Notes: generated by a model not told the origin, from the sequence alone. A stretch of 50,758 bases of DNA from Phycisphaerales bacterium (GCA_027313145.1 DAHVEJ010000008.1:1-50758); one strand, 5' to 3'. Numbered from the stretch's first letter, positions 10,062-17,987 are shown. Program-made: numbers and translations.

Positions 10062-10913
10062 TTAAGGCCGTGCCGATGTCGAGTTGGCAATCGGTTCGGG
10101 TGAAAGCCCAATGGGTGAAATATCAAACTTGGAACTCTGGCCTAGGAAACGGGCGGGATTATTATGGAACACGTCAATGAGCTCCTGCTCACTGTGACCG
10201 CGACTGCGATATTCCATCGCACATTCCTGCAAAGTAAAGGGGCTGCTGGGCCCCCAGTCTGCGGAAGAGTTTACCAGAAGCCGCTCCGAGCCATATATTT
10301 CCAGCATGTCGGCAGCCCGTGAGGGACTCATCTTAGTAGTTGGATACAAGGTCATGCCGGCCCAATAACCGGCATCAAGCACCGCTTTGATGGTGTGCTC
10401 TTCCACATGGTCAATCCAGACCCGTTGCGGGTCCGCATGTAGATTATGCAAAAGCTCCAGCGTCAGTTGCGTGCCCTTTCGCTTATCCGCCAGGTGGGGT
10501 GTGTGAATCAGCACGAGCTGCCGGTATTTTATCGCCAATTCCAACTGTTCCTGGAAGATAACCAGTTCATTGCGGGTATTTTTGTTCAGGCCGATTTCTC
10601 CAATGCCCAATACCGTCGGTTTATCAAAAAAAGACGGCATGGCGGTCATTACCTCGCGTGAAAGAGAAAGATTCTCGGATTCTTTGGGGTTCACCGCAAT
10701 CCAACAGAAGTGGCGAATGCCATATTGCGCAGCGCGGGTCGGTTCAAATTCACTGATCTGCCGGAAATAGTCAATGAAACTGCCTGCATATTGATGGTCA
10801 AAACCCGCCCAGAAAGAAGGTTCGGCGACCGCGACTACGCCGGCTTGCGCCATGCGCGCATAGTCTTGGGTGGTTCGCGATATTCCGTGATAGTGGGGTT
10901 GAATGTAATACAT
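10062..10913 (-). CDS. TatD-family metal hydrolase, EboB-like
   Basis: 283 residues, cytoplasmic. All usual TatD metal ligands are visible: HYH near the start (PHYHG), Glu in GIGEIGL, His in LIHTPH, His in WIDHVEEH and Asp in NSSADWG. The N-terminal wording SRTTQDYARMAQAGVVAVAEPSFW and the segment YGIRHFCWIAVNPKE are those I associate with EboB. EboB is the TatD member of the ebo clusters, which also contain a UbiA prenyltransferase and a dehydroquinate-synthase-like enzyme. None of those partners is present here. Instead this is the last gene of a seven-gene operon, 42 bases after the 77-residue gene, with CGGAG upstream of ATG. The substrate is unknown. Confidence 0.85.
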   Translation of the reverse strand: MYYIQPHYHGISRTTQDYARMAQAGVVAVAEPSFWAGFDHQYAGSFIDYFRQISEFEPTRAAQYGIRHFCWIAVNPKESENLSLSREVMTAMPSFFDKPTVLGIGEIGLNKNTRNELVIFQEQLELAIKYRQLVLIHTPHLADKRKGTQLTLELLHNLHADPQRVWIDHVEEHTIKAVLDAGYWAGMTLYPTTKMSPSRAADMLEIYGSERLLVNSSADWGPSSPFTLQECAMEYRSRGHSEQELIDVFHNNPARFLGQSSKFDISPIGLSPEPIANSTSARP

Positions 10914-10955
10914 AAAAGTCTCCGGGTTACGAAAAAGCCGAGGCGTTCTCCAAGT

Positions 10956-11189
10956 TTATAGATCTGGATCCGACAGTAACTGCAAAATCCGTTGCGTGCG
11001 GTCGGGCTGGGCACTGGCCTGCGACAGTATCGCAATGGCCCGGCCCAGTCGCAACAGCCGTTCGTCAACGGGCTTGACTCCACGGGGCGGCAAAGCCGCG
11101 CGATCGTAGCGGTCCAGAGTTGCCGCCAATTCCAGCAACATGCAGCGGCAATCCAAATAATACCGGTCCAGCACATTATTTTTATTCAT
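10956..11189 (-). CDS. Small helical protein in the Thi4-DUF89 operon, unknown
   Basis: 77 residues, predicted mostly helical, with no signal or membrane segment. It starts MNKNNVLDRYYLDCRCMLL and has LDRYDRA in the middle and ILQLLSDPDL at the end. I do not recognise the family. The ATG at 11189 is supported by GAGGAG 7 bases upstream, located inside the 3' end of the DUF89 gene, so translation is likely coupled. An ATG at 11204 is a weaker alternative. Lying between DUF89 and the EboB-like hydrolase, it is probably a partner or accessory subunit of one of them (inference). Confidence 0.7.
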   Translation of the reverse strand: MNKNNVLDRYYLDCRCMLLELAATLDRYDRAALPPRGVKPVDERLLRLGRAIAILSQASAQPDRTQRILQLLSDPDL

Positions 11190-11193
11190 TGCG

Positions 11194-12165
11194 TTACTCC
11201 TCATCGTTTGCGAAATTTATGTTTTCAATGCGGCGTGCGGCATTCGCCCCACCATCGTGCTGGGTAGCTGTTGTCCGCGAATGTAATTCCGGGACGGCGG
11301 CGGGTGGTTGCGGCTGCGCCACGATCAGACTGTTACGTTCACAGCCAATATGTCCGGCGATGACCGGACATTTGGCCATCAACAGAAAAAACACGTTAGG
11401 CCGTGTGACAGCGCTAAGTGTTTCGTAATTACCCTGGCCCTTGGCCAGCACGACGTCCGCCTGCGCGAAGCGATGCCGTATTTCCGCGGTGCAGTCGGAC
11501 AGCAATGTGCCCGGCGCGTCCGAGCCATTATCCATGGTCTCCACCAGATCATTGAGTCCCGCCACCGCTGCATCCACAAGCGTGGCATCATTTAGAACGG
11601 CTTGGCCGCGCACCACTACCGTAATACGCGGCGGTCCGAGCTGTTCGATCAGCAGGCGGTCCAGAACGATCTCTCCGGCATTGTCGGCGATGTAAAGAAT
11701 GTTATTGGCGGTGCGAACGATGTGACGCAGGGGCTCCAGCGATCCTGCCAGCGGACAGGCTATCGCATGCGCTATATGCGCCCGCAGATTGCGGCCATCC
11801 AGGCCGTTGTAAGCTCCCGAGTCGATGGCATTGCCCGCAATTGCTATGCGAACGGCCGTGCCAAACGGGTCGGCGGCCTGGGCGATTTGCTTTCGCAGCT
11901 CCGGTAGCAGTTCAAGAGCCGCCTGGTTGAACTGCAATTTTTGTTTCGCGTAGGGGTCCGGGTTTCCCGTTAGCTGCCGCACCAAGCGGTGAATCCGTTG
12001 ACCCATGACCGGGGGCGTCATGGTCATGTCCATGTCGCCGGCCCATCGGCAAACACTACGCAGCACCAACGCCTGCGTTGCTTCATTAGCCTCGGCATGG
12101 CGCACCGCCTCCAGGGCCTGCCGAATAAAACAAGGAATACAATCTAATTGGGTTTTCATATCCAT
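11194..12165 (-). CDS. DUF89 metal-dependent phosphatase, CxxC (subfamily I) type
   Basis: 323 residues, cytoplasmic. DUF89 proteins are metal-dependent phosphatases implicated in removing damaged or unwanted phosphometabolites. Visible hallmarks are CIPC at residues 9-12 (the prokaryotic subfamily I signature), GNAID near 111-115, DNAGE near 161-165 and KGQGN at 242-246. The Asp/Asn residues in these motifs bind the metal. The gene starts 4 bases after the Thi4 stop and ends 4 bases before the next start. Being next to a thiazole synthase suggests it may dephosphorylate a nucleotide or sugar phosphate made or misused in that step (inference). Confidence 0.88.
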   Translation of the reverse strand: MDMKTQLDCIPCFIRQALEAVRHAEANEATQALVLRSVCRWAGDMDMTMTPPVMGQRIHRLVRQLTGNPDPYAKQKLQFNQAALELLPELRKQIAQAADPFGTAVRIAIAGNAIDSGAYNGLDGRNLRAHIAHAIACPLAGSLEPLRHIVRTANNILYIADNAGEIVLDRLLIEQLGPPRITVVVRGQAVLNDATLVDAAVAGLNDLVETMDNGSDAPGTLLSDCTAEIRHRFAQADVVLAKGQGNYETLSAVTRPNVFFLLMAKCPVIAGHIGCERNSLIVAQPQPPAAVPELHSRTTATQHDGGANAARRIENINFANDEE

Positions 12166-12169
12166 AAAC

Positions 12170-12943
12170 TCATTTTAATTGACGCAACAGTACTTCAGCG
12201 ACACGGCGGCCCGACAAAATCATGCCGCCGAAAATTGGCCCCATGCGCGGGCCGCCAAATACGGCGCAGACACTCATGCCCGTAACCCACAAACCGGGAA
12301 ATACCTCCGCCACATGATCTACCACAAATGCTTCACCGCTGCCGGCATCCATCGGACCTTCACGATGCCGCTCCAACGCAGTCAGATTTCTAAGCAAGCC
12401 ACGCCGGGATAATTTTTCTACCGCCGAGGCATCGTGTCCGGTGGCGTCGAGCACCGCCTTGCTGCGCAGGGTGATTGGATCCACCGGCAAGGCCCCCAGC
12501 AGCGTCGTGCGGTTGATGACAACGCCATCCACGCGCCCCGCATGAACGCTAAGATCTTCCAGACTCGTGAGATTGAGCAACACCGCGCCCGCCCGCAGTG
12601 CCTTCGCGGTCAGGCCGCAGGCCAGCTCCGCCGCGTCCACCACATGCAATGATGACGCCACCGCCTGGCGGCGGATATCAAATTCCTCCAACACGGGCAG
12701 CGCTGCATCCTGCACGACTACCACATTCATGCCCATGGCACCGCCCCAGACGCCCCCGCCGGGCGACAGTCGCTTCTCCAGTACTACCACCTTGCGCCCG
12801 GCTTTGGCTAAATAATAGGCGGCGGTCATTCCCGATGGACCGGCACCAACAATCAACACATCGCTTTCTAGCGCGTCGTCCAGACGAAGATGATAGCCAT
12901 TGATGATGGCGCGAGAGATATCAATATCCGTAAACTCCGACAT
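12170..12943 (-). CDS. Thi4-like thiazole synthase (sulfide-dependent type), unusual donor site
   Basis: 257 residues. An FAD/NAD-binding fold opens with DVLIVGAGPSGMTAAYYLA (about residues 28-46) and continues with EKRLSPGGGVWGG, diagnostic of Thi4/Thi1. Thi4 makes adenylated thiazole carboxylate for thiamin from NAD and glycine, taking sulfur from its own Cys (yeast) or from sulfide with iron (archaeal type, which has His there). At the matching place this protein reads LPVDPITL, so Pro153 occupies the Cys/His position. The rest of the active site (DATGHDA and the GPRMGPIFGGM loop) is intact. ATG 12943 has GGAGAGGA upstream and lies 2 bases past the stop of the MBL gene. It may be a non-suicide enzyme or make a different product. 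Confidence 0.88.
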   Translation of the reverse strand: MSEFTDIDISRAIINGYHLRLDDALESDVLIVGAGPSGMTAAYYLAKAGRKVVVLEKRLSPGGGVWGGAMGMNVVVVQDAALPVLEEFDIRRQAVASSLHVVDAAELACGLTAKALRAGAVLLNLTSLEDLSVHAGRVDGVVINRTTLLGALPVDPITLRSKAVLDATGHDASAVEKLSRRGLLRNLTALERHREGPMDAGSGEAFVVDHVAEVFPGLWVTGMSVCAVFGGPRMGPIFGGMILSGRRVAEVLLRQLK

Positions 12944-12945
12944 GG

Positions 12946-13800
12946 TTATGAAGTCCTCTCCGAATTTCGGGTAAAAGTCGATTGCGTTCCGACGGCACCG
13001 TCGCATATTTGATTGGGGAATGCGGTCCATAGCGCCGCCAAGGCCCTAGGGCCGGTGCAATGCATGGGTGCGAAGATCTGGATATTCATATCGCGTAAGG
13101 CGACGAGCGTCTGGGCAATCCGTGGAAGGCCGGCGTTAATCAGATGCGTGCCGCCTAAGACGGCATGAATCGGTTGGTGGGTGAGTTCCCGGATATAGTT
13201 AAGCGTATTAATTGCCCCCGCATGGGCGCAGCCTAATACGACCACTACGCCGGCATCGGTAGGAATGTAGAGCGCCTGATCATCCAAAATCGGATCCGGG
13301 CGGCAGCAGGCTTCATCCAGAAAAAAATTTCCACCGACGTCCTCGTAGGTCGTGCGGCGCGGAATTTCACCGGTGGCGAAGACTCCCGGAACAACGGCAA
13401 CCGGTCCGGTGGTCCAGACCAGTCGCGGTTCCTGTCGGCGGAGTGCCCCCTCCGTGATTGAACTAAGCCCTATTTCCCGCACCGGGTTGTCGCTCGCGGA
13501 AAAACGGGGCACCAATGCCTGCGGATGCAGAAATAATCGAGACCGGCCGGCATGATCAAAGGCGTAACGCAGCCCTCCAGTGTGGTCATAATGGCCGTGA
13601 CTTAACACAATGGCGTCAGCACGGGTGAGATCAATGGTCAATCGACTGGCATTAATGGCCAGCGCATGGCCCTGGCCGGTATCGAAAAGCACGCGGTATT
13701 CGCCGGTGTCAATCCAGAACGCCAAACCGTGCTCGCCCCAAAGCCCCTGTTTGCGCACGGTGTTTTCCACTAAAACCGTAATGCACACATTGTGCTTCAT
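12946..13800 (-). CDS. Metallo-beta-lactamase-fold hydrolase, DHPMR-synthase-like group
   Basis: 284 residues. The metal signature HGHYDHTGG is at residues 68-76, followed by a GCAHAGAINTLNYI segment and APMHCTG near the end. These are the ligands found in the MBL group annotated as 7,8-dihydropterin-6-methyl-4-(ribofuranosyl)aminobenzene phosphate synthase. Members of that group commonly sit beside NifX-like proteins in anaerobes, as here. The actual substrate is unknown. Its ATG overlaps the stop of the thioesterase gene (ATGA), and its own stop is 2 bases before the Thi4 start, so the three should be translated together. Confidence 0.85.
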   Translation of the reverse strand: MKHNVCITVLVENTVRKQGLWGEHGLAFWIDTGEYRVLFDTGQGHALAINASRLTIDLTRADAIVLSHGHYDHTGGLRYAFDHAGRSRLFLHPQALVPRFSASDNPVREIGLSSITEGALRRQEPRLVWTTGPVAVVPGVFATGEIPRRTTYEDVGGNFFLDEACCRPDPILDDQALYIPTDAGVVVVLGCAHAGAINTLNYIRELTHQPIHAVLGGTHLINAGLPRIAQTLVALRDMNIQIFAPMHCTGPRALAALWTAFPNQICDGAVGTQSTFTRNSERTS

Positions 13801-14231
13801 CGCGGTATGTCCGGTACGGGAAACTCTGCCGACCTAGGCAACATAAAGGCCGCTCGCGCCGCCGCTTTTACTTCGCCCTCCTGCACCAATTGGGCTTGCA
13901 ATCGGAACACCGGCGGATCCCCTTGGGTAATCCAGGCACGGACTTGCGCAGGCACGTTGAGCCGCACCGGATGGCGAAAATTAATGACCAATTGCGCGGT
14001 TACTGCGGCGCGTCCATGCAGAAATAGGCAGTTGGTCATGGCTCCGTCCAGCAAGGCGGAAATAACCCCTCCATGCATAATACCACTGTAGCCTTCATAA
14101 AGACCGTCGCAATTGAAATTACCCACCGCCACGCCCTGATCATCCAAGGCGATCTGCATTTTCAGCCCATGCCGACAATTTGGCCCGCACACGATACAGT
14201 CGGGGTGGTATTGTCCGCGGAGATCAGGCAT
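13797..14231 (-). CDS. PaaI-family hot-dog thioesterase
   Basis: 144 residues, single hot-dog domain. The N-terminus carries a Cys cluster (CIVCGPNCRHGL) common in this subgroup. The core motif MHGGVISALLDGAM holds the conserved HGG and the acidic residue used for thioester hydrolysis. These enzymes cleave acyl- or aryl-CoA thioesters; the substrate cannot be read from sequence. ATG 14231 overlaps the end of the NifX-like gene by 8 bases, and the stop overlaps the next start as ATGA. A thioesterase in a cofactor operon is unexpected and may point to a thioester or thiol intermediate (inference). Confidence 0.83.
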   Translation of the reverse strand: MPDLRGQYHPDCIVCGPNCRHGLKMQIALDDQGVAVGNFNCDGLYEGYSGIMHGGVISALLDGAMTNCLFLHGRAAVTAQLVINFRHPVRLNVPAQVRAWITQGDPPVFRLQAQLVQEGEVKAAARAAFMLPRSAEFPVPDIPR

Positions 14232-14637
14232 GGTGTCCGCCGCAGGAATGCGCTTTGTGCTCGCCGTGATGATCCCCGCACTCATGATGTTCTTGGGCAC
14301 CATGGTTACAGGCATTAGAACTGGACGCAAGATTCCCCTGCAGCCAGACGGTTACCACCGTTTCCGCCAACTCACTGGGTGCCCCAACGATTGTCTGAAT
14401 ATCAGCTTGTTGAAATAATTCCAACGCACGCTGGCCCATGCCGCCCGCTATGACCATATCAGCTCCCTGGTCCTTTAACCAAGAGGGAAACCGCCCCGGC
14501 TCATGCGGCGGGGTCGGGATTAATCGCGTGCCCAGAATAGTCTTGGTCTGCGGGTCAACTTCGAACATCGCCACCTCGCGGCAATGCCCAAAGTGTTGGG
14601 ATAGTTTGCCTTCAACAACAGGAACGGCAATTTTCAT
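14224..14637 (-). CDS. NifX/NifB-C-like metal-cluster protein with His-rich tail
   Basis: 137 residues. The domain MKIAVPVVEGKLSQHFGHC through about residue 100 is the dinitrogenase iron-molybdenum cofactor biosynthesis fold (NifX/NafY/NifB C-terminal), which carries iron-sulfur clusters in nitrogen-fixing bacteria. No nif genes are nearby. After it comes a tail of about 30 residues rich in His and Cys (HHECGDHHGEHKAHSCGGHH), which looks like a metal-holding extension. ATG 14637 has GGAGG 5-6 bases upstream. It is the first gene of the operon, so it may supply iron or another metal to the Thi4 and MBL enzymes downstream (inference). Confidence 0.87.
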   Translation of the reverse strand: MKIAVPVVEGKLSQHFGHCREVAMFEVDPQTKTILGTRLIPTPPHEPGRFPSWLKDQGADMVIAGGMGQRALELFQQADIQTIVGAPSELAETVVTVWLQGNLASSSNACNHGAQEHHECGDHHGEHKAHSCGGHHA

Positions 14638-14712
14638 AAATAACCTCCATCATTCGTCGGGGCACCGCGTCGTACTACTTTGACATCGCCGGGTGCCATG
14701 CGGCAATACATT

Positions 14713-14742
14713 ATCTTATTACTTATGCGGTCCAATGATCAA
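14713..14742 (-). promoter_or_regulatory. Candidate sigma-70 promoter of the Thi4 operon
   Basis: On the minus strand, TTGATC (14737-14742) and TAAGAT (14713-14718) are separated by 18 bases, 76 bases before the ATG of the first gene. Four of six bases match in the -10. Plausible but unproven. Confidence 0.35.
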
Positions 14743-15082
14743 GTAGGCGATTGGCATAGGTAGGTTAATCAGCATTTTTTCCAACAACGTGTGCAACTTC
14801 ACCGGATGCTTTTATGGCAGGCCTGTAATCGGCCGGATGCTAAAGATTATAAAGTCATATTTCCGAACACGGGACGAATAACGCCAGTTGTTGCTTTTAT
14901 TGTTTGGTAACCCAAAATAAGTCCATGCCCCCGGCCTACACGACCCAACAAGAATCAAAAGACTGCTAATTTGGCCGAATTTCAACGCTAACGCAGGATT
15001 TTTGCACTCCCTGGAGGCATCGCCCCCGGTGAGGAGCCATGGAGCCTGCTCCGGGCCGTCCGAGATTTTACCTATTTTTCGC

Positions 15083-15111
15083 TTGACCCAATCGCCTTTA
15101 GCGGTGATAGT
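15083..15111 (+). promoter_or_regulatory. Candidate sigma-70 promoter of the BRCT-like gene
   Basis: TTGACC (15083-15088), a 17-base spacer and GATAGT (15106-15111) lie about 110 bases before ATG 15224. Five of six -35 and four of six -10 bases match the consensus. Confidence 0.35.
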
Positions 15112-15223
15112 TTTAGTACAGCGCCGAAGCTGTCGTGGCCCGGGGTTCGATTATTGGATGGTCGATGGCGTCACGAGGCTGCGGCATGCCGGTCAGGATG
15201 TTTGGCTACGGAGGCTTTCACCT

Positions 15224-16636
15224 ATGGCAACAGTTCGCACACAGCGCAGCGCGCCACCTTACGCACTTATTGTTTTCATCGGTCTGTTTCTTGTGGTGAC
15301 CGTGGTCGCCATTCTGCTTTACCTTAAATTAGGTAAAGCGGAACAAACGGCTTCCGCCGATCAACAGAATCTGGCACTGATCGCGTCAACCGAAGATCAG
15401 AATCTTCCGATCGTTGCGGATCTCAAGGCTAATGCCTCAGCCAGCAATACGGTGGTGCATCAGTTGGTTTCGCAAATAAATCAGTTGGAAGTTGAGATCA
15501 GCGGCAACAGTGGGACACGGGTGTCGCAGCTCATTGGGCCGTCCGGGCCGGTGAATCGGGTGCTGGCCAAGGCTGGTATGACTGGAAAATCCCTGGTACT
15601 GGCTTTGTCACAAGTGGATTCGGCCCTGGTCAATGCGCGAAATGAAATTAAGCAGTATCGCCTGCACTTGGCCAATTATCAGCGCCGGTTTGCTTCCACA
15701 CGATCATCTTTTAAGGATGATATTCATGCGATTAATGATAAGCTGACATCCGCGCAGAATCGGATCGACGCACTAACGGCTAAATTAAATGCCGCCAACA
15801 CACAAGTTTCCACTGAGGCCGGCATGCTGCAACAGCAAATTACCGGCGAACAAACCAAGTACATTTCCGAACTGCGCGGACAGGTTATTCAGATTCAGCA
15901 GCTCAAGCAGGAACTCCAGGCGCGAATCGCCGTGGTGCAGGATTTGCGAAATCAGATCGCGGCCTATCGTGCTCCGAACACCGGTGCCAACGCCATCTTG
16001 AGTCAGGCGGACGGCAAAGTTATTCGCGTGTCGCCGATGACCCAGCATGTTTATATCAACTTGGGTACTTCCGAACATATTACCGTCGGCCTATCGTTTG
16101 CGGTCTATAATCCGAATCTTGGCGTCAACACGGGCCAGAACGGTGGCGGGGTTGGGTCCATATCCGTTATCCGGGCGGGGAAATTCGCGTCGGTCTGCCG
16201 CATTACCCACCTGCAACCCAATGCGCAGATTTTTGCCGGTGATCTGATTGCCAACCCGGTTTTCCATAAAGACCGGAACCGGAAGTTCCACTTTGTTATT
16301 TATGGCGATTTTGATGTCAACGGTAACGGCGTACCCACAGCCGCCGGTCGTCGGCAAATTGTGCGGCTCGTTGAATCCTGGGGCGGCGTGGTGCAGAAGC
16401 ACCTTTCCACACAGACCGATTTTCTGGTGCTGGGATCACGCCCCGCCAATTCGGAGTTGAATTTCAGCGGTGTGCAAACGGCACAGACGGCGGCCCTAAA
16501 GGCCGCCCGCGCAACGCAACAGCAACGCTATGAGCATCTGGAACAAAAGGCACAGAATCTTTCCGTGCCGATTCTCAATGCCAATCGCTTCCTTGCGATG
16601 ATCGGTTATTACGCCCATCCACTGGTGCGGCAGTAA
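15224..16636 (+). CDS. Membrane-anchored coiled-coil protein with BRCT-like C-terminal domain
   Basis: 470 residues. One N-terminal helix (ALIVFIGLFLVVTVVAILLY, about residues 14-33) anchors it. Residues ~50-240 are a long coiled coil rich in Gln, Ala and Leu (LKQELQARIAVVQDLRNQI). A small beta-rich domain follows around residues 265-345. At about 352-420 lies a BRCT-like fold: YGDFDVNGNGVPTAAGRR, then VESWGGVVQKHLSTQTDFLVLG, with the GG turn and the TDFLV strand of BRCT domains. BRCT outside DNA ligase is unusual in bacteria, and more so on a membrane protein. ATG 15224 follows GGAGG by 9 bases. trpA starts one base after its stop. The function is unknown. Confidence 0.8.
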   Translation: MATVRTQRSAPPYALIVFIGLFLVVTVVAILLYLKLGKAEQTASADQQNLALIASTEDQNLPIVADLKANASASNTVVHQLVSQINQLEVEISGNSGTRVSQLIGPSGPVNRVLAKAGMTGKSLVLALSQVDSALVNARNEIKQYRLHLANYQRRFASTRSSFKDDIHAINDKLTSAQNRIDALTAKLNAANTQVSTEAGMLQQQITGEQTKYISELRGQVIQIQQLKQELQARIAVVQDLRNQIAAYRAPNTGANAILSQADGKVIRVSPMTQHVYINLGTSEHITVGLSFAVYNPNLGVNTGQNGGGVGSISVIRAGKFASVCRITHLQPNAQIFAGDLIANPVFHKDRNRKFHFVIYGDFDVNGNGVPTAAGRRQIVRLVESWGGVVQKHLSTQTDFLVLGSRPANSELNFSGVQTAQTAALKAARATQQQRYEHLEQKAQNLSVPILNANRFLAMIGYYAHPLVRQ

Positions 16637-16637
16637 T

Positions 16638-17447
16638 ATGACCGACAGGCTTTCAGCCGCGTTTGCCGCACCAAGTCGCAATCGGCGGGCGCTATTGTGC
16701 CCCTTTGTCACCGCCGGTTATCCGAGCGTTGACCTGCTTGGACCTGTTTTGGAATCGCTGCAACGGGCCGGTGCCGGTTGTATTGAATTGGGAATCCCCT
16801 TTTCTGATCCCATTGCCGATGGGCCGACCATACAGGAAAGCTATCGCCTGGCGCTGCAAAATGGTGCTACCGTACCACGCATCATGCAGGCGGTTGAAAG
16901 AATTCGCGGCCTTGGTTTTTCACTGCCTATCATGGCCATGGCCAGCTTCAGCATTATTTTCAAACATGGGGCTGCTACGTTTGCTTTAGCGTGTGCCAAT
17001 GCGGGAATCGATGGGTTGATTTTGCCGGATGTACCCCTGGAGGAAGCACCGGCGCTGGTTGGAGTGTTAGACAAACATCATCTCAAAAGCAGTCTTTTAA
17101 TCGCTCCTACAACAGCACCGGATCGACGGGCAAAAATTGCCGCTTTATGCACCGGGTTTATCTATTATCTCTCGGTAACCGGTATAACCGGAGAACGACA
17201 ATCCCTGCCGGCTGATGTGCCGTTAAATCTTAAAGTGTTGCGTGCAATGACGCCGCACCCCATTTGTGTAGGATTTGGAATTTCCCGTCCGGATCAGGTG
17301 GCGGAACTGGCACCGCTGGCCGATGGCATCATTGTGGGGTCAGCCATTATCAAAACCATTACCCGCGAACTGGCCAAGCCGACACCGGATGTTGCCGCCG
17401 CGGTTGGGGCATTTACCGCGGAACTTGCCGCCGGATTAAAGCAATAA
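16638..17447 (+). CDS. trpA: Tryptophan synthase alpha subunit
   Basis: 269 residues, the normal length. It splits indole-3-glycerol phosphate to indole and glyceraldehyde 3-phosphate, working with TrpB. The catalytic pair is in place: Glu50 in CIELGIPFSDPIADGPT and Asp61. The phosphate-binding GFGIS and GIIVGSAII segments are also present. One oddity: where most TrpA read M-Y-x-N around residues 101-105, this one reads MASFS, so the conserved Tyr and Asn are missing. It starts 1 base after the BRCT-like gene, so it shares that transcript. trpB is not in the window. Confidence 0.95.
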   Translation: MTDRLSAAFAAPSRNRRALLCPFVTAGYPSVDLLGPVLESLQRAGAGCIELGIPFSDPIADGPTIQESYRLALQNGATVPRIMQAVERIRGLGFSLPIMAMASFSIIFKHGAATFALACANAGIDGLILPDVPLEEAPALVGVLDKHHLKSSLLIAPTTAPDRRAKIAALCTGFIYYLSVTGITGERQSLPADVPLNLKVLRAMTPHPICVGFGISRPDQVAELAPLADGIIVGSAIIKTITRELAKPTPDVAAAVGAFTAELAAGLKQ

Positions 17448-17547
17448 CCAATAATTCCGCAAAGCCGTCGGCTCTGTCCGCTGCATCGTATTCGACTGCA
17501 CCAAAGCCTGAAAAGCATTTTAACGGTGTGCCGGCAAGCGCAAAAAA

Positions 17548-17913
17548 TCAATTCCCCGGTTTATAAACACAGCGAATAATAGATCGCAATCCGCCCCGCG
17601 GCGTCCATTCACTGATCAGGGTCATTTGCCTGGGTTTTAGCCGTTGAATCAATTCATCCAAGATGACATTCGTGACATCTTCGTAAAAAATGCCTTCATT
17701 GCGAAAACTCTGAAGATACATTTTGTAGCTTTTCAATTCCACGCATAATTTGTCCGGAATGTACAGCAAACGAATGGTCCCGAAATCCGGCTGACCGGTC
17801 TGGGGGCAAACGGAAGTAAATTCCGGAGCAATGTGTTCAATTTCGTAATCTCTTGCAGGATGTGGATTATTGAATGTTTCCAGCAGGTGTAATCGTCCGG
17901 CTCTTTTTTTCAT
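17548..17913 (-). CDS. queF: NADPH-dependent 7-cyano-7-deazaguanine reductase
   Basis: 121 residues, the short single-domain (YkvM) type. It reduces preQ0 to preQ1 in queuosine synthesis. The catalytic Cys sits in [13 protein letters not shown], and the NADPH motif is [21 protein letters not shown]. The ATG at 17913 was chosen because AAGGA lies about 8 bases upstream and the family usually starts here. The longer frame overlaps queE. It is the last gene after queC and queE on the same strand, 74 bases behind queE. Confidence 0.95.
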   Translation of the reverse strand: MKKRAGRLHLLETFNNPHPARDYEIEHIAPEFTSVCPQTGQPDFGTIRLLYIPDKLCVELKSYKMYLQSFRNEGIFYEDVTNVILDELIQRLKPRQMTLISEWTPRGGLRSIIRCVYKPGN

Positions 17914-17987
17914 TATATATTCCTTTTCTTTTAACAATTTCTTAAAATTAGTCACCACATAACGGTTAAGTTTTACGTGGGCAACTT

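Larger units (their letters stand above)
14638..15223. other. Divergent intergenic region, ~590 bases
   Basis: It separates the minus-strand NifX operon from the plus-strand BRCT gene. It holds a candidate promoter for each side (14713-14742 and 15083-15111). A plus-strand frame open from 15002 reads into the BRCT gene, but its start lacks support. I see no RNA gene. Confidence 0.4.

Noticed and set aside
15002-15223. Longer frame before the BRCT-like gene
   Set aside because: The codons before 15224 carry no signal and lack a ribosome site, while ATG 15224 has GGAGG at good spacing.
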